In this document: in pieces, positions 24,759 to 33,902 of the stretch
Position numbering within the stretch: position 1 is the stretch's first letter
Layout: every line of letters begins with the position of its first letter
Assembly: GCA_021325555.1 (NCBI GenBank)
Contig: JAJPGY010000013.1
Span: 158,284-222,283, forward strand
Direction of reading: 5' to 3'
DNA: 64,000 bases
From: Pseudomonadota bacterium
GTDB lineage: Bacteria > Cyanobacteriota > Vampirovibrionia > Obscuribacterales > Obscuribacteraceae
Position numbers and translations under genes: made by a program
Notes under the pieces: generated by a model
Database searches by the model: none
Told to the model about the DNA's origin: nothing
Seen by the model: the letters and a program-made list of their open reading frames with translations, nothing else

Positions 24759-26270
24759 ATGCTGGCAAAACACTGGAAACTGCTGGTCGTGATCGGAATT
24801 CTCGTCTGGTCCGTCCTGACCCTGTTCCGCTTCGTGCCTGACCGCGAGCTGGCCCGCCTCGAGCACTTGGCTTCTCTCTCGCCGGCGGACCTGCAGAAAG
24901 AGGTGCTCGACAGCGTGCAGAAGCTGCCGGGCTGGGACAAGATGAACAACTTCGAGCGTGAGGACACCATCAAGCGCAGCTTCGAGGAGGCGCAGTTCGC
25001 CAACAATATCCAGGTGCTCGGGCACATGCGCGGCTACGCGGTCTTCACCAATCTCAAGCTCGGGCTCGACCTTCGCGGCGGCAGCCAGCTGCTCCTGCAG
25101 GCGCTGCCCTCCAGGCAGGTGCCGGAGATCACGCCGGAGGTGATGCGGGGCGTCGAGACGGTGATCAACAACCGGGTGAACAGCCTGGGCGTCTCCGAGA
25201 CCCTGGTCCAGCGCTCGGGGAAGGACCGGCTGATTGTCGAGCTGCCGGGCGTCAAGGATCCCCAGCAGGCCAAAGACCGCATCGGCACCACAGCCTTGCT
25301 GGAGTTCAAGGAGCTTGATTTCGGCCCGGACGGCAAGCCGATCTGGGTGGACGTCGGGCTCACCGGCGCCGACTTCAAGCACGCGCAGGCGGTGCCCATG
25401 GTTTCCGGCGGCACCTGGCGGATCCTCTTCGAGTTCAAGCCGGAGGGGGCGAAGAAGTTCGGCGACCTGACCTCGCGGCTGGTCGGGCGGCAGATCGGCA
25501 TCTTTCTCGACGGGCAACCGACCGAGCGCGGGCCCGACGGGCGCCCGCTGCCGATCGAGCAGTATCGCGGCATCAACGTGCGCGAGCCTATCCTGGCCGG
25601 CACCGGCGAGATCACCGGCAACTTCACCAAGGATCAGGCAGTTGACCTGGCGGTGAAGCTCAACGCCGGCGCGCTGCCGGTGCCCGTGAAGATCCTGGAG
25701 GAGCGCACGGTCGGCGCCACGCTCGGTCAGGACTCCATTCACAAGAGCCTGATCGCCGGGTTCGTCGGCATCGCCCTGGTCATGCTGTTCATGGTGGGGG
25801 TTTACGGCGTCCCCGGGCTGGTTGCCGACACGGCCTTGATCCTCTATACGCTGACCACGATGGCCATCTTTCAATCGATTCCGGTAACGCTGACGCTGGC
25901 CGGCATAGCGGGATTCATCCTGTCAATCGGGATGGCTGTCGACGCCAACATTCTCATTTTCGAGAGAACCAAAGAAGAGCTGAAGGCCGGCAAGAACCTC
26001 TACACGGCGATCGAAGCCGGCTTCTCGCGCGCCTTCTCAGCCATCTTCGACAGCAACGTGAACAGTCTCATCGCCTGCAGCGTGCTCATGCTCTTCGGGA
26101 CCTCGATCGTCAGGGGCTTTGCCGTGACCCTGGCGATCGGCGTCGCCGTCTCGATGTTCAGCGCCATTACCGCCAGCCGCGAGCTGCTGCACCTGGTGCC
26201 GAGGCGGTTCGGTCTCTTCGGCATGAAGTACGACAAAAAGTCGCCCAAGCTGGTAAGCAAGGAGGCATAG
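24759..26270 (+). CDS. secD: Protein translocase subunit SecD
   Basis: SecD with SecF uses the proton gradient to assist Sec-dependent export. The protein has one N-terminal membrane helix (about 8-24), a large periplasmic domain with the LGLDLRGGSQLLLQ motif, and a cluster of five helices after residue 330 containing FILSIGMAVDANILIFERTKEEL. Length 503 aa is normal. The stop overlaps the secF start by one base, so the two are coupled. yajC is not adjacent. TAAAAT boxes lie near 24624 and 24682. Confidence 0.96.
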   Translation: MLAKHWKLLVVIGILVWSVLTLFRFVPDRELARLEHLASLSPADLQKEVLDSVQKLPGWDKMNNFEREDTIKRSFEEAQFANNIQVLGHMRGYAVFTNLKLGLDLRGGSQLLLQALPSRQVPEITPEVMRGVETVINNRVNSLGVSETLVQRSGKDRLIVELPGVKDPQQAKDRIGTTALLEFKELDFGPDGKPIWVDVGLTGADFKHAQAVPMVSGGTWRILFEFKPEGAKKFGDLTSRLVGRQIGIFLDGQPTERGPDGRPLPIEQYRGINVREPILAGTGEITGNFTKDQAVDLAVKLNAGALPVPVKILEERTVGATLGQDSIHKSLIAGFVGIALVMLFMVGVYGVPGLVADTALILYTLTTMAIFQSIPVTLTLAGIAGFILSIGMAVDANILIFERTKEELKAGKNLYTAIEAGFSRAFSAIFDSNVNSLIACSVLMLFGTSIVRGFAVTLAIGVAVSMFSAITASRELLHLVPRRFGLFGMKYDKKSPKLVSKEA

Positions 26271-27232
26271 TGAAGGACCGCTGGATCGTCGACATCGTCA
26301 AATACCGCTGGATCTGGTTCGGCATCTCGCTGGCGATCACCATACCTGGTCTGGTCGGCATCCTCTGGTGCTGCTTCCAGTTTCACGCACCGCTGAAGCC
26401 GGGCATCGACTTTACCGGCGGCTCCATCCTGCAATACCAGTTCGAGCGCAAGGCGGACCTGCAGCAGGTGAGAAACATTCTCGACGATGTCGGGCTGGCC
26501 GGCTCTCAGGTGCAGGAGGCGATCATATCAGACAAGGAGGTGGTCGTCATGCGCACCAAAGCGCTCGACGACGAATCGCTCAAGAGAAAGCTGGATGCCG
26601 AGCTGCAAAACAAGCTGGGAGACTTCAAGGTGCTCTCGGTGGACAAGGTGAGCGCCACCGTCGGTCCGGAGCTGCTCACGAGCGGTCTCATCGCCCTGTG
26701 CGTGACCTTCCTGATGATGGTGGCGTACATCTCCTATCGCTACATGTTCGACTACGCAATCTGCGCGATCGTGGCGCTCTTTCATGACGTCCTGGTATTG
26801 TCCGGGATCTTCGCGATCATGGGGCTGGTGATCGGCACCGAGATCGACAGCCTCTTCATAAGCGCGATCCTGACCGTCATAGGCTTCTCCGTTCACGACA
26901 CGATCGTCGTTTTCGACCGCATCCGGGAAAACTCCAAGTTCGTGGGCAGCAAGTCCACCGACCCGAAAACCGGCGAAGAGCATCGCAAGACTTTCGGCGA
27001 CGTGGCCAACGACAGCGTCAATCAGACCCTCGCCCGCTCGATATACACCTCGCTGACCGTGATCATCACTTTGACCGCGCTCTATCTGCTGGGCGGCGTC
27101 ACCACGCGCGACTTTGTCCTGGCAATGCTCATCGGCATCATCTCCGGGACATATTCGTCCATCTTCAACGCCAGCTGCCTGCTGGTGTACTGGCGAGAGC
27201 TAAAGGCCGGCCAGCGTCTGAAGCCGGCCTGA
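26270..27232 (+). CDS. secF: Protein translocase subunit SecF
   Basis: SecF completes the SecDF complex. The conserved PGIDFTGGSILQYQF lies after the first membrane helix, and the C-terminal helices carry SVHDTIVVFDRIREN and RSIYTSLTVIITLTALYLLGG. The start is GTG 26270, inside the TAGTG overlap with secD. Length 320 aa is normal. Confidence 0.96.
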   Translation: MKDRWIVDIVKYRWIWFGISLAITIPGLVGILWCCFQFHAPLKPGIDFTGGSILQYQFERKADLQQVRNILDDVGLAGSQVQEAIISDKEVVVMRTKALDDESLKRKLDAELQNKLGDFKVLSVDKVSATVGPELLTSGLIALCVTFLMMVAYISYRYMFDYAICAIVALFHDVLVLSGIFAIMGLVIGTEIDSLFISAILTVIGFSVHDTIVVFDRIRENSKFVGSKSTDPKTGEEHRKTFGDVANDSVNQTLARSIYTSLTVIITLTALYLLGGVTTRDFVLAMLIGIISGTYSSIFNASCLLVYWRELKAGQRLKPA

Positions 27233-27309
27233 CCCCGCCTGGATGCCCCGGACGTTGATCTGCGCGCATAGCTGGGAATAATAACTTTGCAAACGGGTGA
27301 TAGGCAGAA

Positions 27310-27594
27310 ATGAGCAGCGAAGACTTCCACACCGACGAGGAAAAATGGCAAGCGTTGGCCCGCCACGAGATGCTCGGCGAGATACTGCTCAAGCTGGGCA
27401 AGCTGTCGCTTATGCAGCTCGAAGACCTGGTTCAGGAGCAGGAGAAGACCGGCAAGAACCTCGGCGAGCTTATCGTCTCCAGGGGCTTGATGTCGAAGGC
27501 GGAGGTGGCGCAGGCGCTCGAGCTGCAACACCAGGCCGATGAGGTGGCGCTGGAGTCGATCAAAGAGCTGTCGGACAAGTCCAAGAAGCCGTGA
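27310..27594 (+). CDS. Small T2SSE-N/MshEN-like protein
   Basis: A 94-aa protein resembling the N-terminal domain of PilB/GspE secretion ATPases (LGEILLKLGKLSLMQLEDLVQEQEKTGKNLGELIVSRGLMSKAEVAQALELQ split over two short helical repeats). The ATPase itself is absent. Such domains bind c-di-GMP in longer proteins, but the nucleotide-contact residues cannot be judged here. Its stop overlaps the SDR gene by four bases, so the two are coupled. Start ATG 27310. Confidence 0.65.
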   Translation: MSSEDFHTDEEKWQALARHEMLGEILLKLGKLSLMQLEDLVQEQEKTGKNLGELIVSRGLMSKAEVAQALELQHQADEVALESIKELSDKSKKP

Positions 27595-28373
27595 GATTCG
27601 ACGACAAGGTTGTGCTTGTCACGGGAGGCGGCTCCGGTATCGGTGAGGCCACCGCGGTGGCCTTCGCCGAGGACGGTGCCAGCGTGTCGATCCTGGATAT
27701 CGACGAGGCAGCGGGCGCTGCCGTCGCCAGGGAGATCGAGGCCTCCGGCGGCAGGGCGCTGTCGTTCACAGGCGACATAGCCAACGCCAAGGACGTGGAC
27801 CACTTCGTGTCGGGGACGTTCGAGGAGTGGGGAAGGATCGATTTTCTGTTCAACAATGCGGGCACGGAGCTGATCGCCCCGCTGCTGGAGACCACCGAGC
27901 CCGACTGGGACCGGGTGGTTAACACAAACCTGAAGGGCACTTTTCTGGTGACCAGGGCAGCCCTCAAGCACATGGTCAGCACCGGATCCGGTGTCATTAT
28001 CAACAACGCCTCTGACGCCGGACTGCGCGGCATCAAGGTGAACGCCGCCTACAGCTCCTCCAAGGCGGCAATCATTCAGCTGACCCGCTCGACCGCCCTG
28101 GATTACGCCGCATCCGGAATCCGCTGCAACTGCATCTGCCCCGGTTGCATCCGCACGCCCCTTTGCGAGCGCTTCAACGCCCAGGTGGGGGCGCGCAAGG
28201 GCAAAACCGGCACCGAAGTCCTCCACGAGTTCGTGATGGCCAACATTCCCATGCAGCGGGTCGGGGAGCCGGAAGAGGTGGCCGCTCTGGTCACCTTTCT
28301 CTGCTCGGACGAAGCGCGCTACATAAACGGGGCAATCATCCCGATCGACGGCGGTCTCACCGCCGGCATGTGA
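27591..28373 (+). CDS. SDR-family oxidoreductase
   Basis: A 260-aa short-chain dehydrogenase/reductase. The cofactor motif TGGGSGIG (about 10-17), the NNAG motif, and the catalytic Ser plus Y-x-x-x-K (YSSSK) are all present. DIDEA after strand 2 suggests NAD rather than NADP. The C-terminal YINGAIIPIDGGLTAG is typical of the classical group, which includes FabG-like and 3-hydroxy-acid enzymes. The substrate is unknown. The start is GTG 27591, overlapping the preceding small gene by GTGA. Confidence 0.9.
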   Translation: MRFDDKVVLVTGGGSGIGEATAVAFAEDGASVSILDIDEAAGAAVAREIEASGGRALSFTGDIANAKDVDHFVSGTFEEWGRIDFLFNNAGTELIAPLLETTEPDWDRVVNTNLKGTFLVTRAALKHMVSTGSGVIINNASDAGLRGIKVNAAYSSSKAAIIQLTRSTALDYAASGIRCNCICPGCIRTPLCERFNAQVGARKGKTGTEVLHEFVMANIPMQRVGEPEEVAALVTFLCSDEARYINGAIIPIDGGLTAGM

Positions 28374-28394
28374 TCTCCGGGTTCCCCCGGCCTT

Positions 28395-28802
28395 TTAACC
28401 GAAAACGAATTCAACCGGCACTGCGACATCCGGGTGCAGACTCTTGTGCACCGGACATGTAAGGGCCGCATTGCGCAGCTTCTGTTGCTGCTCTTCGGTG
28501 AGCTGGCGCGGGACGCGGATCTCCACGGTGAGGCTGGCTATGCGCCGCGGTGGCGAGGCGGACATCTCTTTGACCACCCGGGCCGTGGTCCCGGAAAGAT
28601 CTATGTCGTCACGCTGGGCTACGATGCCCATGATGGTGAGCATGCAGGTGCCGAGCGCCGTTCCCACCAGATCGGTCGGCGAGAAGTGAGCGCCCTCCCC
28701 CATGTTGTCCTTCGGCGCGTCCGTGAGCATCGTGGACCCCGAGGGCTCGTGCGTAGCCCTACATCGCAGCTTGCCTTCGTAAGTTATCGCTATCTCGACC
28801 AA
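28395..28802 (-). CDS. OsmC-family peroxide-reducing protein
   Basis: A 135-aa OsmC/Ohr-type protein, probably a thiol peroxidase acting on organic hydroperoxides. The two reactive cysteines are C53 in GTCMLTIMG and C116 in LTCPVHKSL. The helix containing GEGAHFSPTDLVGTALG is typical of the OsmC/YhfA branch more than Ohr. It converges on the SDR gene with a 21-base gap. Confidence 0.9.
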   Translation of the reverse strand: MVEIAITYEGKLRCRATHEPSGSTMLTDAPKDNMGEGAHFSPTDLVGTALGTCMLTIMGIVAQRDDIDLSGTTARVVKEMSASPPRRIASLTVEIRVPRQLTEEQQQKLRNAALTCPVHKSLHPDVAVPVEFVFG

Positions 28803-28943
28803 GTGCCGTCTCCGCTTTCCCTTCGATTTTTTTGGAGCCCAAGTTTAGCACACTGGATTGAGCTCTGTTCCGATCCAGCTCTTCGCCGGAGCTCACGCAG
28901 GAGGGGGTCAAAAAGTTCAATGCGCCGACGAGATTCTTGCAAT

Positions 28944-29657
28944 TCAAGAAGACGGCGGCCCGAACAGTTGCAGCATCCGCTCGAACATGTGACGCAGGTT
29001 CTCATCTGGAATATCCTCGATGTTCATCCGCGTCAGGTGAAAGCAGATCACCTCTCCGTCTCGGAGAACCTTTATATCGACTTCGGTGCCTGCGCGGCCG
29101 TCGACCAGCCTCCAGTGCTCGCGCTGCATGTCGCGCCGGGTAAACTCGTGCCCGCCGGCGCTCAGCACGAGGTCGCCCGGCTGAATTCCGGCCCTTTCCG
29201 CCGGACAGCCAGGGAAGACTCGGACCACGACAGGATATCTGGCGAACAACATCCTGAACGTCTCCATTCCGGTGATGCCGAACCCCAGCTGACGGTAGTC
29301 TTCGCCGGTCATTCCATCTTCGCGGGCAGAGCCGGAAAGCAACAAGCGATCTATATCCTCGTCGTGCACCTGGGGCAGGTCGCTGCCGGCGTGCCCTGCC
29401 GCCGGGGCAGCCGGATCCGGCGATGCGGCAGGGGTCGTTCCGGCGGAAGAATCTCCTTTCGCCTGGGCGTGGCCCCATTTGATTACCGAGCCGTTCAGGA
29501 CGGCCAGCCCGTGAGCAGGCGGCGTATCGAAGGAAGGCTGCTCAGCCTTGAGTCCACCGCTGTCCTCGGCAGCCGCAGACATGAATGGCTGGCCGCCCAG
29601 GGACGCGACGGCCAGCCAGGCGAGTGCGATTTTGACTGTAGTATTGCTTGTTTTCAT
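28944..29657 (-). CDS. Exported PDZ-domain protein
   Basis: A 237-aa secreted protein. A signal peptide is predicted to end near residue 30 (MSAAAEDS). An Ala/Pro-rich linker (about 65-95) leads to a PDZ domain in residues about 140-215, with VVVRVFPGCPAERAGIQPGDLVLSAGG as the carboxylate-binding part. No protease domain is attached, so it is likely an adaptor. I do not recognise the N-terminal half. The long 5' leader (29658 onward) is unassigned. Confidence 0.8.
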   Translation of the reverse strand: MKTSNTTVKIALAWLAVASLGGQPFMSAAAEDSGGLKAEQPSFDTPPAHGLAVLNGSVIKWGHAQAKGDSSAGTTPAASPDPAAPAAGHAGSDLPQVHDEDIDRLLLSGSAREDGMTGEDYRQLGFGITGMETFRMLFARYPVVVRVFPGCPAERAGIQPGDLVLSAGGHEFTRRDMQREHWRLVDGRAGTEVDIKVLRDGEVICFHLTRMNIEDIPDENLRHMFERMLQLFGPPSS

Positions 29658-30175
29658 GATGCCGCCAACCTCCCGCAGGCATTCCGCCTTTAGCCGGTTG
29701 CCTCCTTGCCCCGGCGGCAGCCTAGCTTTCGCAACCTCTACCGGCGGGCGAGGCCGAATTAGGGTGGCCGGAACGAACCCATCGCAGCCAGCGTCTCGAA
29801 AGCCTCCACCATAAGGTTTCTCTCAAGACTAAGCGGGCGCCACCTCAGTGATCAAACAAGCGTAATCGAGAGTGGGCGATGCTGTGCGCGTTAATGAGAG
29901 TTGGTTGCCGCTTCACTGCAGACGTTCAGGTCTAAGTCAGATTGCAAGCCGGTGAGTAGGCTTTAGCCATCACGATGCAGAGCGCCAAGCGGTCCAGGGC
30001 GCTTCGGCTGGCGAAGCCGAGCGGAAATTATACCGATATCGGTTAAATCCCCCGGCGAAAGACCGTGGCTTGTGGTGGAGCTTAAATTTAGCTTGCTGTT
30101 TCAGGAATTTATCAACCTCAATTGAACCTTTTGCCGGTGGTGATCGTTTATTCAGTAGACCCTGAAGGACTGACT
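29658..30175. other. 518-base gap, possible structured leader
   Basis: No gene is seen. The part nearest the PDZ gene, read on the minus strand, is GC-rich with several short complementary segments (for example GCCGCCGG with CCGG repeats and a GCGAAAGC loop), which could be a structured 5' leader; I could not match it to a riboswitch class. The rest, up to 30175, becomes more AT-rich and precedes the transposase-derived gene. Confidence 0.35.
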
Positions 30176-31366
30176 ATGACTACGCGCCTCCCTGTTTCAG
30201 AAATGCCGGCACAACCGCAGCCAAGCCATCACTCGCTGCTTGCCGAGCTATGGCAGCAGTTCAACTCCCAGTTTCCCACCGACAACGACTGTCTAGAAGA
30301 GTTATGTAAAAGAGCCTGCCAGGACGGCATCATCAGATGCCGCCATTGTGGCAGTCAGGCACTAGACACAGCTTTCTCAGCAAGAGCCGCGGTTTGCAGA
30401 AATTGCCGACAGCCTACCTGGCTGACGGCAGGAACTTTCTTTCACCACGTCCGGCTGCCCCGGCCCTGGCTGGCAGCCATCTGGCTCATGGAGCGCGGCG
30501 TCAGTGTGAGCTCATGCCAGTTTCACAAACTTGCCGGGATCGCATATTCCACAGCTTGGCACATCTTCAATAAGTTGGCGACGGTGATTCAAAGCGAGAT
30601 GGATGACAACGCCTGCGCTCTCCCCTCCTCGCTCTTCTCGCCGGTGATCTGCAAACGCAGCCGGGAGACCCCGGCCAGATCTCACCCGCTGGCCGAGGAG
30701 GAGCATATTGCCAGGAGCCTTCAGGCGCAAAAGGAATGTGCCAACTTTCCTGCTTACATGACAGCAAGCGCAACATCGGGACCGCCGAGTGACCTCGCCT
30801 CGCAGTCCGCGGGGACGCAAGAGTCCCCGCTTAAATCAGCAGGGGACAACCCTGAGAGCACGCAGCCTGGATCATCGATAGACTGCCAGCCTATGTCCGC
30901 CCAGGAGGAGAAAGTATATAAGGTTCTAAAAGAGCAAGAAGTTCACTTCGATGCTATATGCGCGCGCACCGGCTTGCCGGCCGGTGAAGTGTCTTCACTT
31001 TTGACCTTCCTCGAGTTGGCAGGCCACATCAGGCGCCGGCCAGGCGACCGCTACCTCCGCACGGCCGATGATAAAAGCGCCCCAAGCCAGAAGATCGGCG
31101 ATCGGCACTGTACCGCCTTGGTGGAGCTTACAGCTTCAGCAGAAGCGCTGGTGAAAAATGTGATCAACTTTGTTCAAGAGCACTATCAGGGCATCAGCCG
31201 CAAGTATCTGCAGAATTATCTAGCCGCTTACTGGTGCCACATCGACAGGGGGCGGTGGCAGCAGGGCTCTCTGCTGAAAGCGTGTTTTCGCTTCGGGCCG
31301 ATTCGCAATAAGGAAATTCGCTCCCGCGTTTCGCCTGCCTTGGTCAGAATTCTCTCCTGCCCATGA
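30176..31366 (+). CDS. IS1595-transposase-derived protein with winged helix
   Basis: A 396-aa mosaic. Residues about 45-125 match the N-terminus of IS1595-type transposases: a zinc ribbon (CRHCGS then CRNCRQ), TWLTAGTFFHHVRLPRPWLAAIWLM, and a helix-turn-helix-like KLAGIAYSTAWHIFNKL. The DDE nuclease core that should follow is replaced by a low-complexity Ser/Pro/Gln linker (about 160-255). Residues about 257-305 resemble a DprA-type winged helix (VYKVLKEQEVHFDAI, GLPAGEVSSLLTFLELAGHI). The C-terminus (GISRKYLQNYLAAYWCHID) again fits the end of IS1595 transposases. So it is a domesticated, probably DNA-binding protein. ATG 30176 has AAGGA six bases upstream. No terminal inverted repeats were seen. 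Confidence 0.75.
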   Translation: MTTRLPVSEMPAQPQPSHHSLLAELWQQFNSQFPTDNDCLEELCKRACQDGIIRCRHCGSQALDTAFSARAAVCRNCRQPTWLTAGTFFHHVRLPRPWLAAIWLMERGVSVSSCQFHKLAGIAYSTAWHIFNKLATVIQSEMDDNACALPSSLFSPVICKRSRETPARSHPLAEEEHIARSLQAQKECANFPAYMTASATSGPPSDLASQSAGTQESPLKSAGDNPESTQPGSSIDCQPMSAQEEKVYKVLKEQEVHFDAICARTGLPAGEVSSLLTFLELAGHIRRRPGDRYLRTADDKSAPSQKIGDRHCTALVELTASAEALVKNVINFVQEHYQGISRKYLQNYLAAYWCHIDRGRWQQGSLLKACFRFGPIRNKEIRSRVSPALVRILSCP

Positions 31367-31595
31367 GACATGGCCCTACCTGCTGCGGATTGACAGTCAC
31401 GAGCAGCGGTAGCAGAACCAGCAACTTGAGCGACTCAGTTCCACCAAAAGGCAAAATTAAGAGTCTCTGCCCGGATTATATTGTCAGCAGCCGAGCCTAC
31501 AGTCGGCAACATGACTCATGAGATCTTGGTCGCGCAGAAGGCTGCTCGAAGAATTTGCCTGATAGGCTGAATAAAATTCTTCTCCTGTATCATTG

Positions 31596-33666
31596 ATGCA
31601 GCGGAGATCCGGGTGGACGGAAATTGACTCAGATCGGCACAGTCGAATGGCACATTGCGCGGAAGACCCCGCAGCGGGCCAAGCTCACTGAAAGCAAGGA
31701 TGTCTTCGCCGGTGGCCGCAGCGTAGAGACAGCATTGACGGCCGGGGTTCAGCTTATACGCGTGAGCGCCTGGCCGCAGGGACACCAGGCAGCGCCGGTG
31801 TCATTTGCCGTCATTGATCAAGCCGAAGAATGACGCCGGGAACAGAATGTCGACATCCCCTTCGGCCTTCGGTGGAGGCAATCGTCTGAATGCAGCTTCG
31901 AGTTCTTCTTCGACCTGCCTGCCGAGGCGAAGTGCTTCGGGCTCGGCGAGAGACTCTCGAGTTTGAACATGCGGGGCAGAACCCATACGCCTTTCACGGC
32001 AGACGACAATCTCCACGACCGGTATCATGACCTGTTCCTCGACACGCCGGCCTGCCAGAGATGGTTCCTGGACACGGACCTGGCAAACAAAGCCGGGATA
32101 GAGCTTTTGTCCAGGCAGGGCTGGCAGCTTTACTGGCTCGGCCCTTCGAAGCTGCCGGATATTCTGTCCGCCTACACCGATTTGACTGGCCGGGCTGACT
32201 TGCCGCCGCTGTGCCGCTGGGCCATCAGCAATCGCGGTGGAGCTACCCCGACCAGGGGACGGTACTGAGCCTGGCCGGTCAGTTTTGAGAAAAAGAAATT
32301 CCGTGCGATGTTATCGTGCTGGACATCGATTACATGGATGAATACAAGGTGTTCACCAGCTCTCCTGATCGGTTTCCTGACTTTCGGGGAATGATTGAGA
32401 AGCTCGCCGCTCAAAATCTCAAGGTGGTGGCGGTCATCGATCCTGGCGTCAAGAAGGATCCAAAATATTTCGTCTACGCCATTGGCAAGAAACACGGTCT
32501 GTTCTGCAAAGAAGCGCATGGCAAGCCATTCATAGACAAAGTCTGGGCCGGGCCCTCCGCTTTTCCAGTTTTCTGGAAGCAAGACACTCGCTTGTGGTGG
32601 GGCGCACTCCACGCCTTTCACGTCAACAGTGGAATTGCCGGCATCTGGAACGACATGAACGAGCCCGCCGAACGAGTAGGGCACAGGTGCGCAACGCTCA
32701 TAGGCTAATGATGTGCAAAGCGACCCGCGACGGGCTCAGCGCTCTCAAGCCGGGTGATCGCCCCTTTGTCCTAAGCCGTTCCGGTTACGCTGGCATCCAG
32801 CGTTGCGCCGCGGTATGGTCCGGCGACAATATGTCCTGGTGGGAGCACCTCGCCAAAAGCATTCGCATGATGCTGAATCTCGGACTGTCCGGCATTCCCT
32901 TTTGCGGAGCCGACATTGGCGGCTTCGGTGACCACTGCACGCCGGAGCTCCTGATCAGGTGGTACGCGCTGGGAACCTTTTACCCGCCTTTCCGCAACCA
33001 CTGCTCCATGCACGGCGCCTCGCAATAGCCGTGGGTGTTCGGTTCCGGGGTCGAGCACCAGCACCGCTCCCACATTGAGACTCGCTACCGGCTGTTTCCC
33101 TGCATTGAGGGTCTCTTCTACGAGCACATGCGCACGGCCGCGCCAGTCATGCGCCCCGTGTTCTGGCACTACCCGATGACGGATTCGCCTTCGAGATCGA
33201 CGACCGGTTCCTGTTCGGCAAGGAGATACTGGTGGCGCCAGTTCTCAAACGCGGTCAGATGACGCGAAGCGTCTATCTCCCGGAAGGGCTCTGGCGCCCA
33301 TTCAACGCCGGGGCGGCGCTGGCAGGCGGGAAGCTGCATCAAGTCTCCTTCGGGCTGGCGGACGTGCCCGCCTTTGCCCGCGACGTGGCCATCGTTCCCC
33401 GTGCCGCTGCCATGCAAAGCACCAATGACTACGCGCTCAGTCCCATCACGCTCATGTGCTACGGCGCGGACGGACAGGGCACGTTTTTTGAGGACGACGC
33501 CCGCAGTGTCGATAATCAAAGCGGCTCCTTCAACAAGTGGCGGCTGGAAGTAAAAACCGGCGAATTCGATGCTCGTCCGGCCCACCTCGGCTACAACGCG
33601 CCTTCAAGACTGTTCGCGCTCAACTGCTCCGGCAAGAGCAGACCGGTCACCCTGCCGCGCACCTAA
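31596..33666 (+). pseudogene. Decayed GH31 alpha-glucosidase
   Basis: Pieces of one glycoside hydrolase family 31 protein follow each other in order across three frames. The nucleophile motif GIWNDMNEPA is near 32640-32669; LDIDYMDEYKVF, RPFVLSRSGYAGIQR, and GIPFCGADIGGF are also readable. Three in-frame stops interrupt it: TGA 31831-31833, TGA 32286-32288 (where a CGA Arg is expected before EKEIPCDVIVLD), and TAG 33026-33028 (before PWVFG). Frame changes fall near 32220, 32690 and 33185, and segments are missing near 32040 and 32690. The exact start is uncertain. It once degraded alpha-glucosides; now it is inactive. Confidence 0.9.
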
Positions 33667-33902
33667 TTAATGATTGCGTACGTGGTTTCCCCATTTCAAA
33701 CGGCGACCGGCCTGGTTACTGTTGTTGGCCACCCCATGGCCTGGGTTTCTCCGAGCAGGAGCCAACCGGCAGCCGGACAAGCCCGGTGACATATCAATCC
33801 CCAAGCGCGCCCAGCCAGCGCCATCAAAGCTTCAGGGGCAGCGGGAGCGGACCCCACCGCCCGCACTTTTCAGATCTGAAGCCAGAGACAGGAGGAATCC
33901 TC

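Noticed and set aside
24633..25874. 413-aa frame antisense to secD
   Set aside because: secD motifs are unmistakable on the plus strand.
30176..31366. Active IS1595-family insertion sequence
   Set aside because: The catalytic DDE core is absent and no terminal inverted repeats or target duplication were seen.
33537..33902. Upstream part of the frame of the 492-aa protein
   Set aside because: It overlaps the end of the GH31 pseudogene in another frame, and AGGAGG marks ATG 33903.
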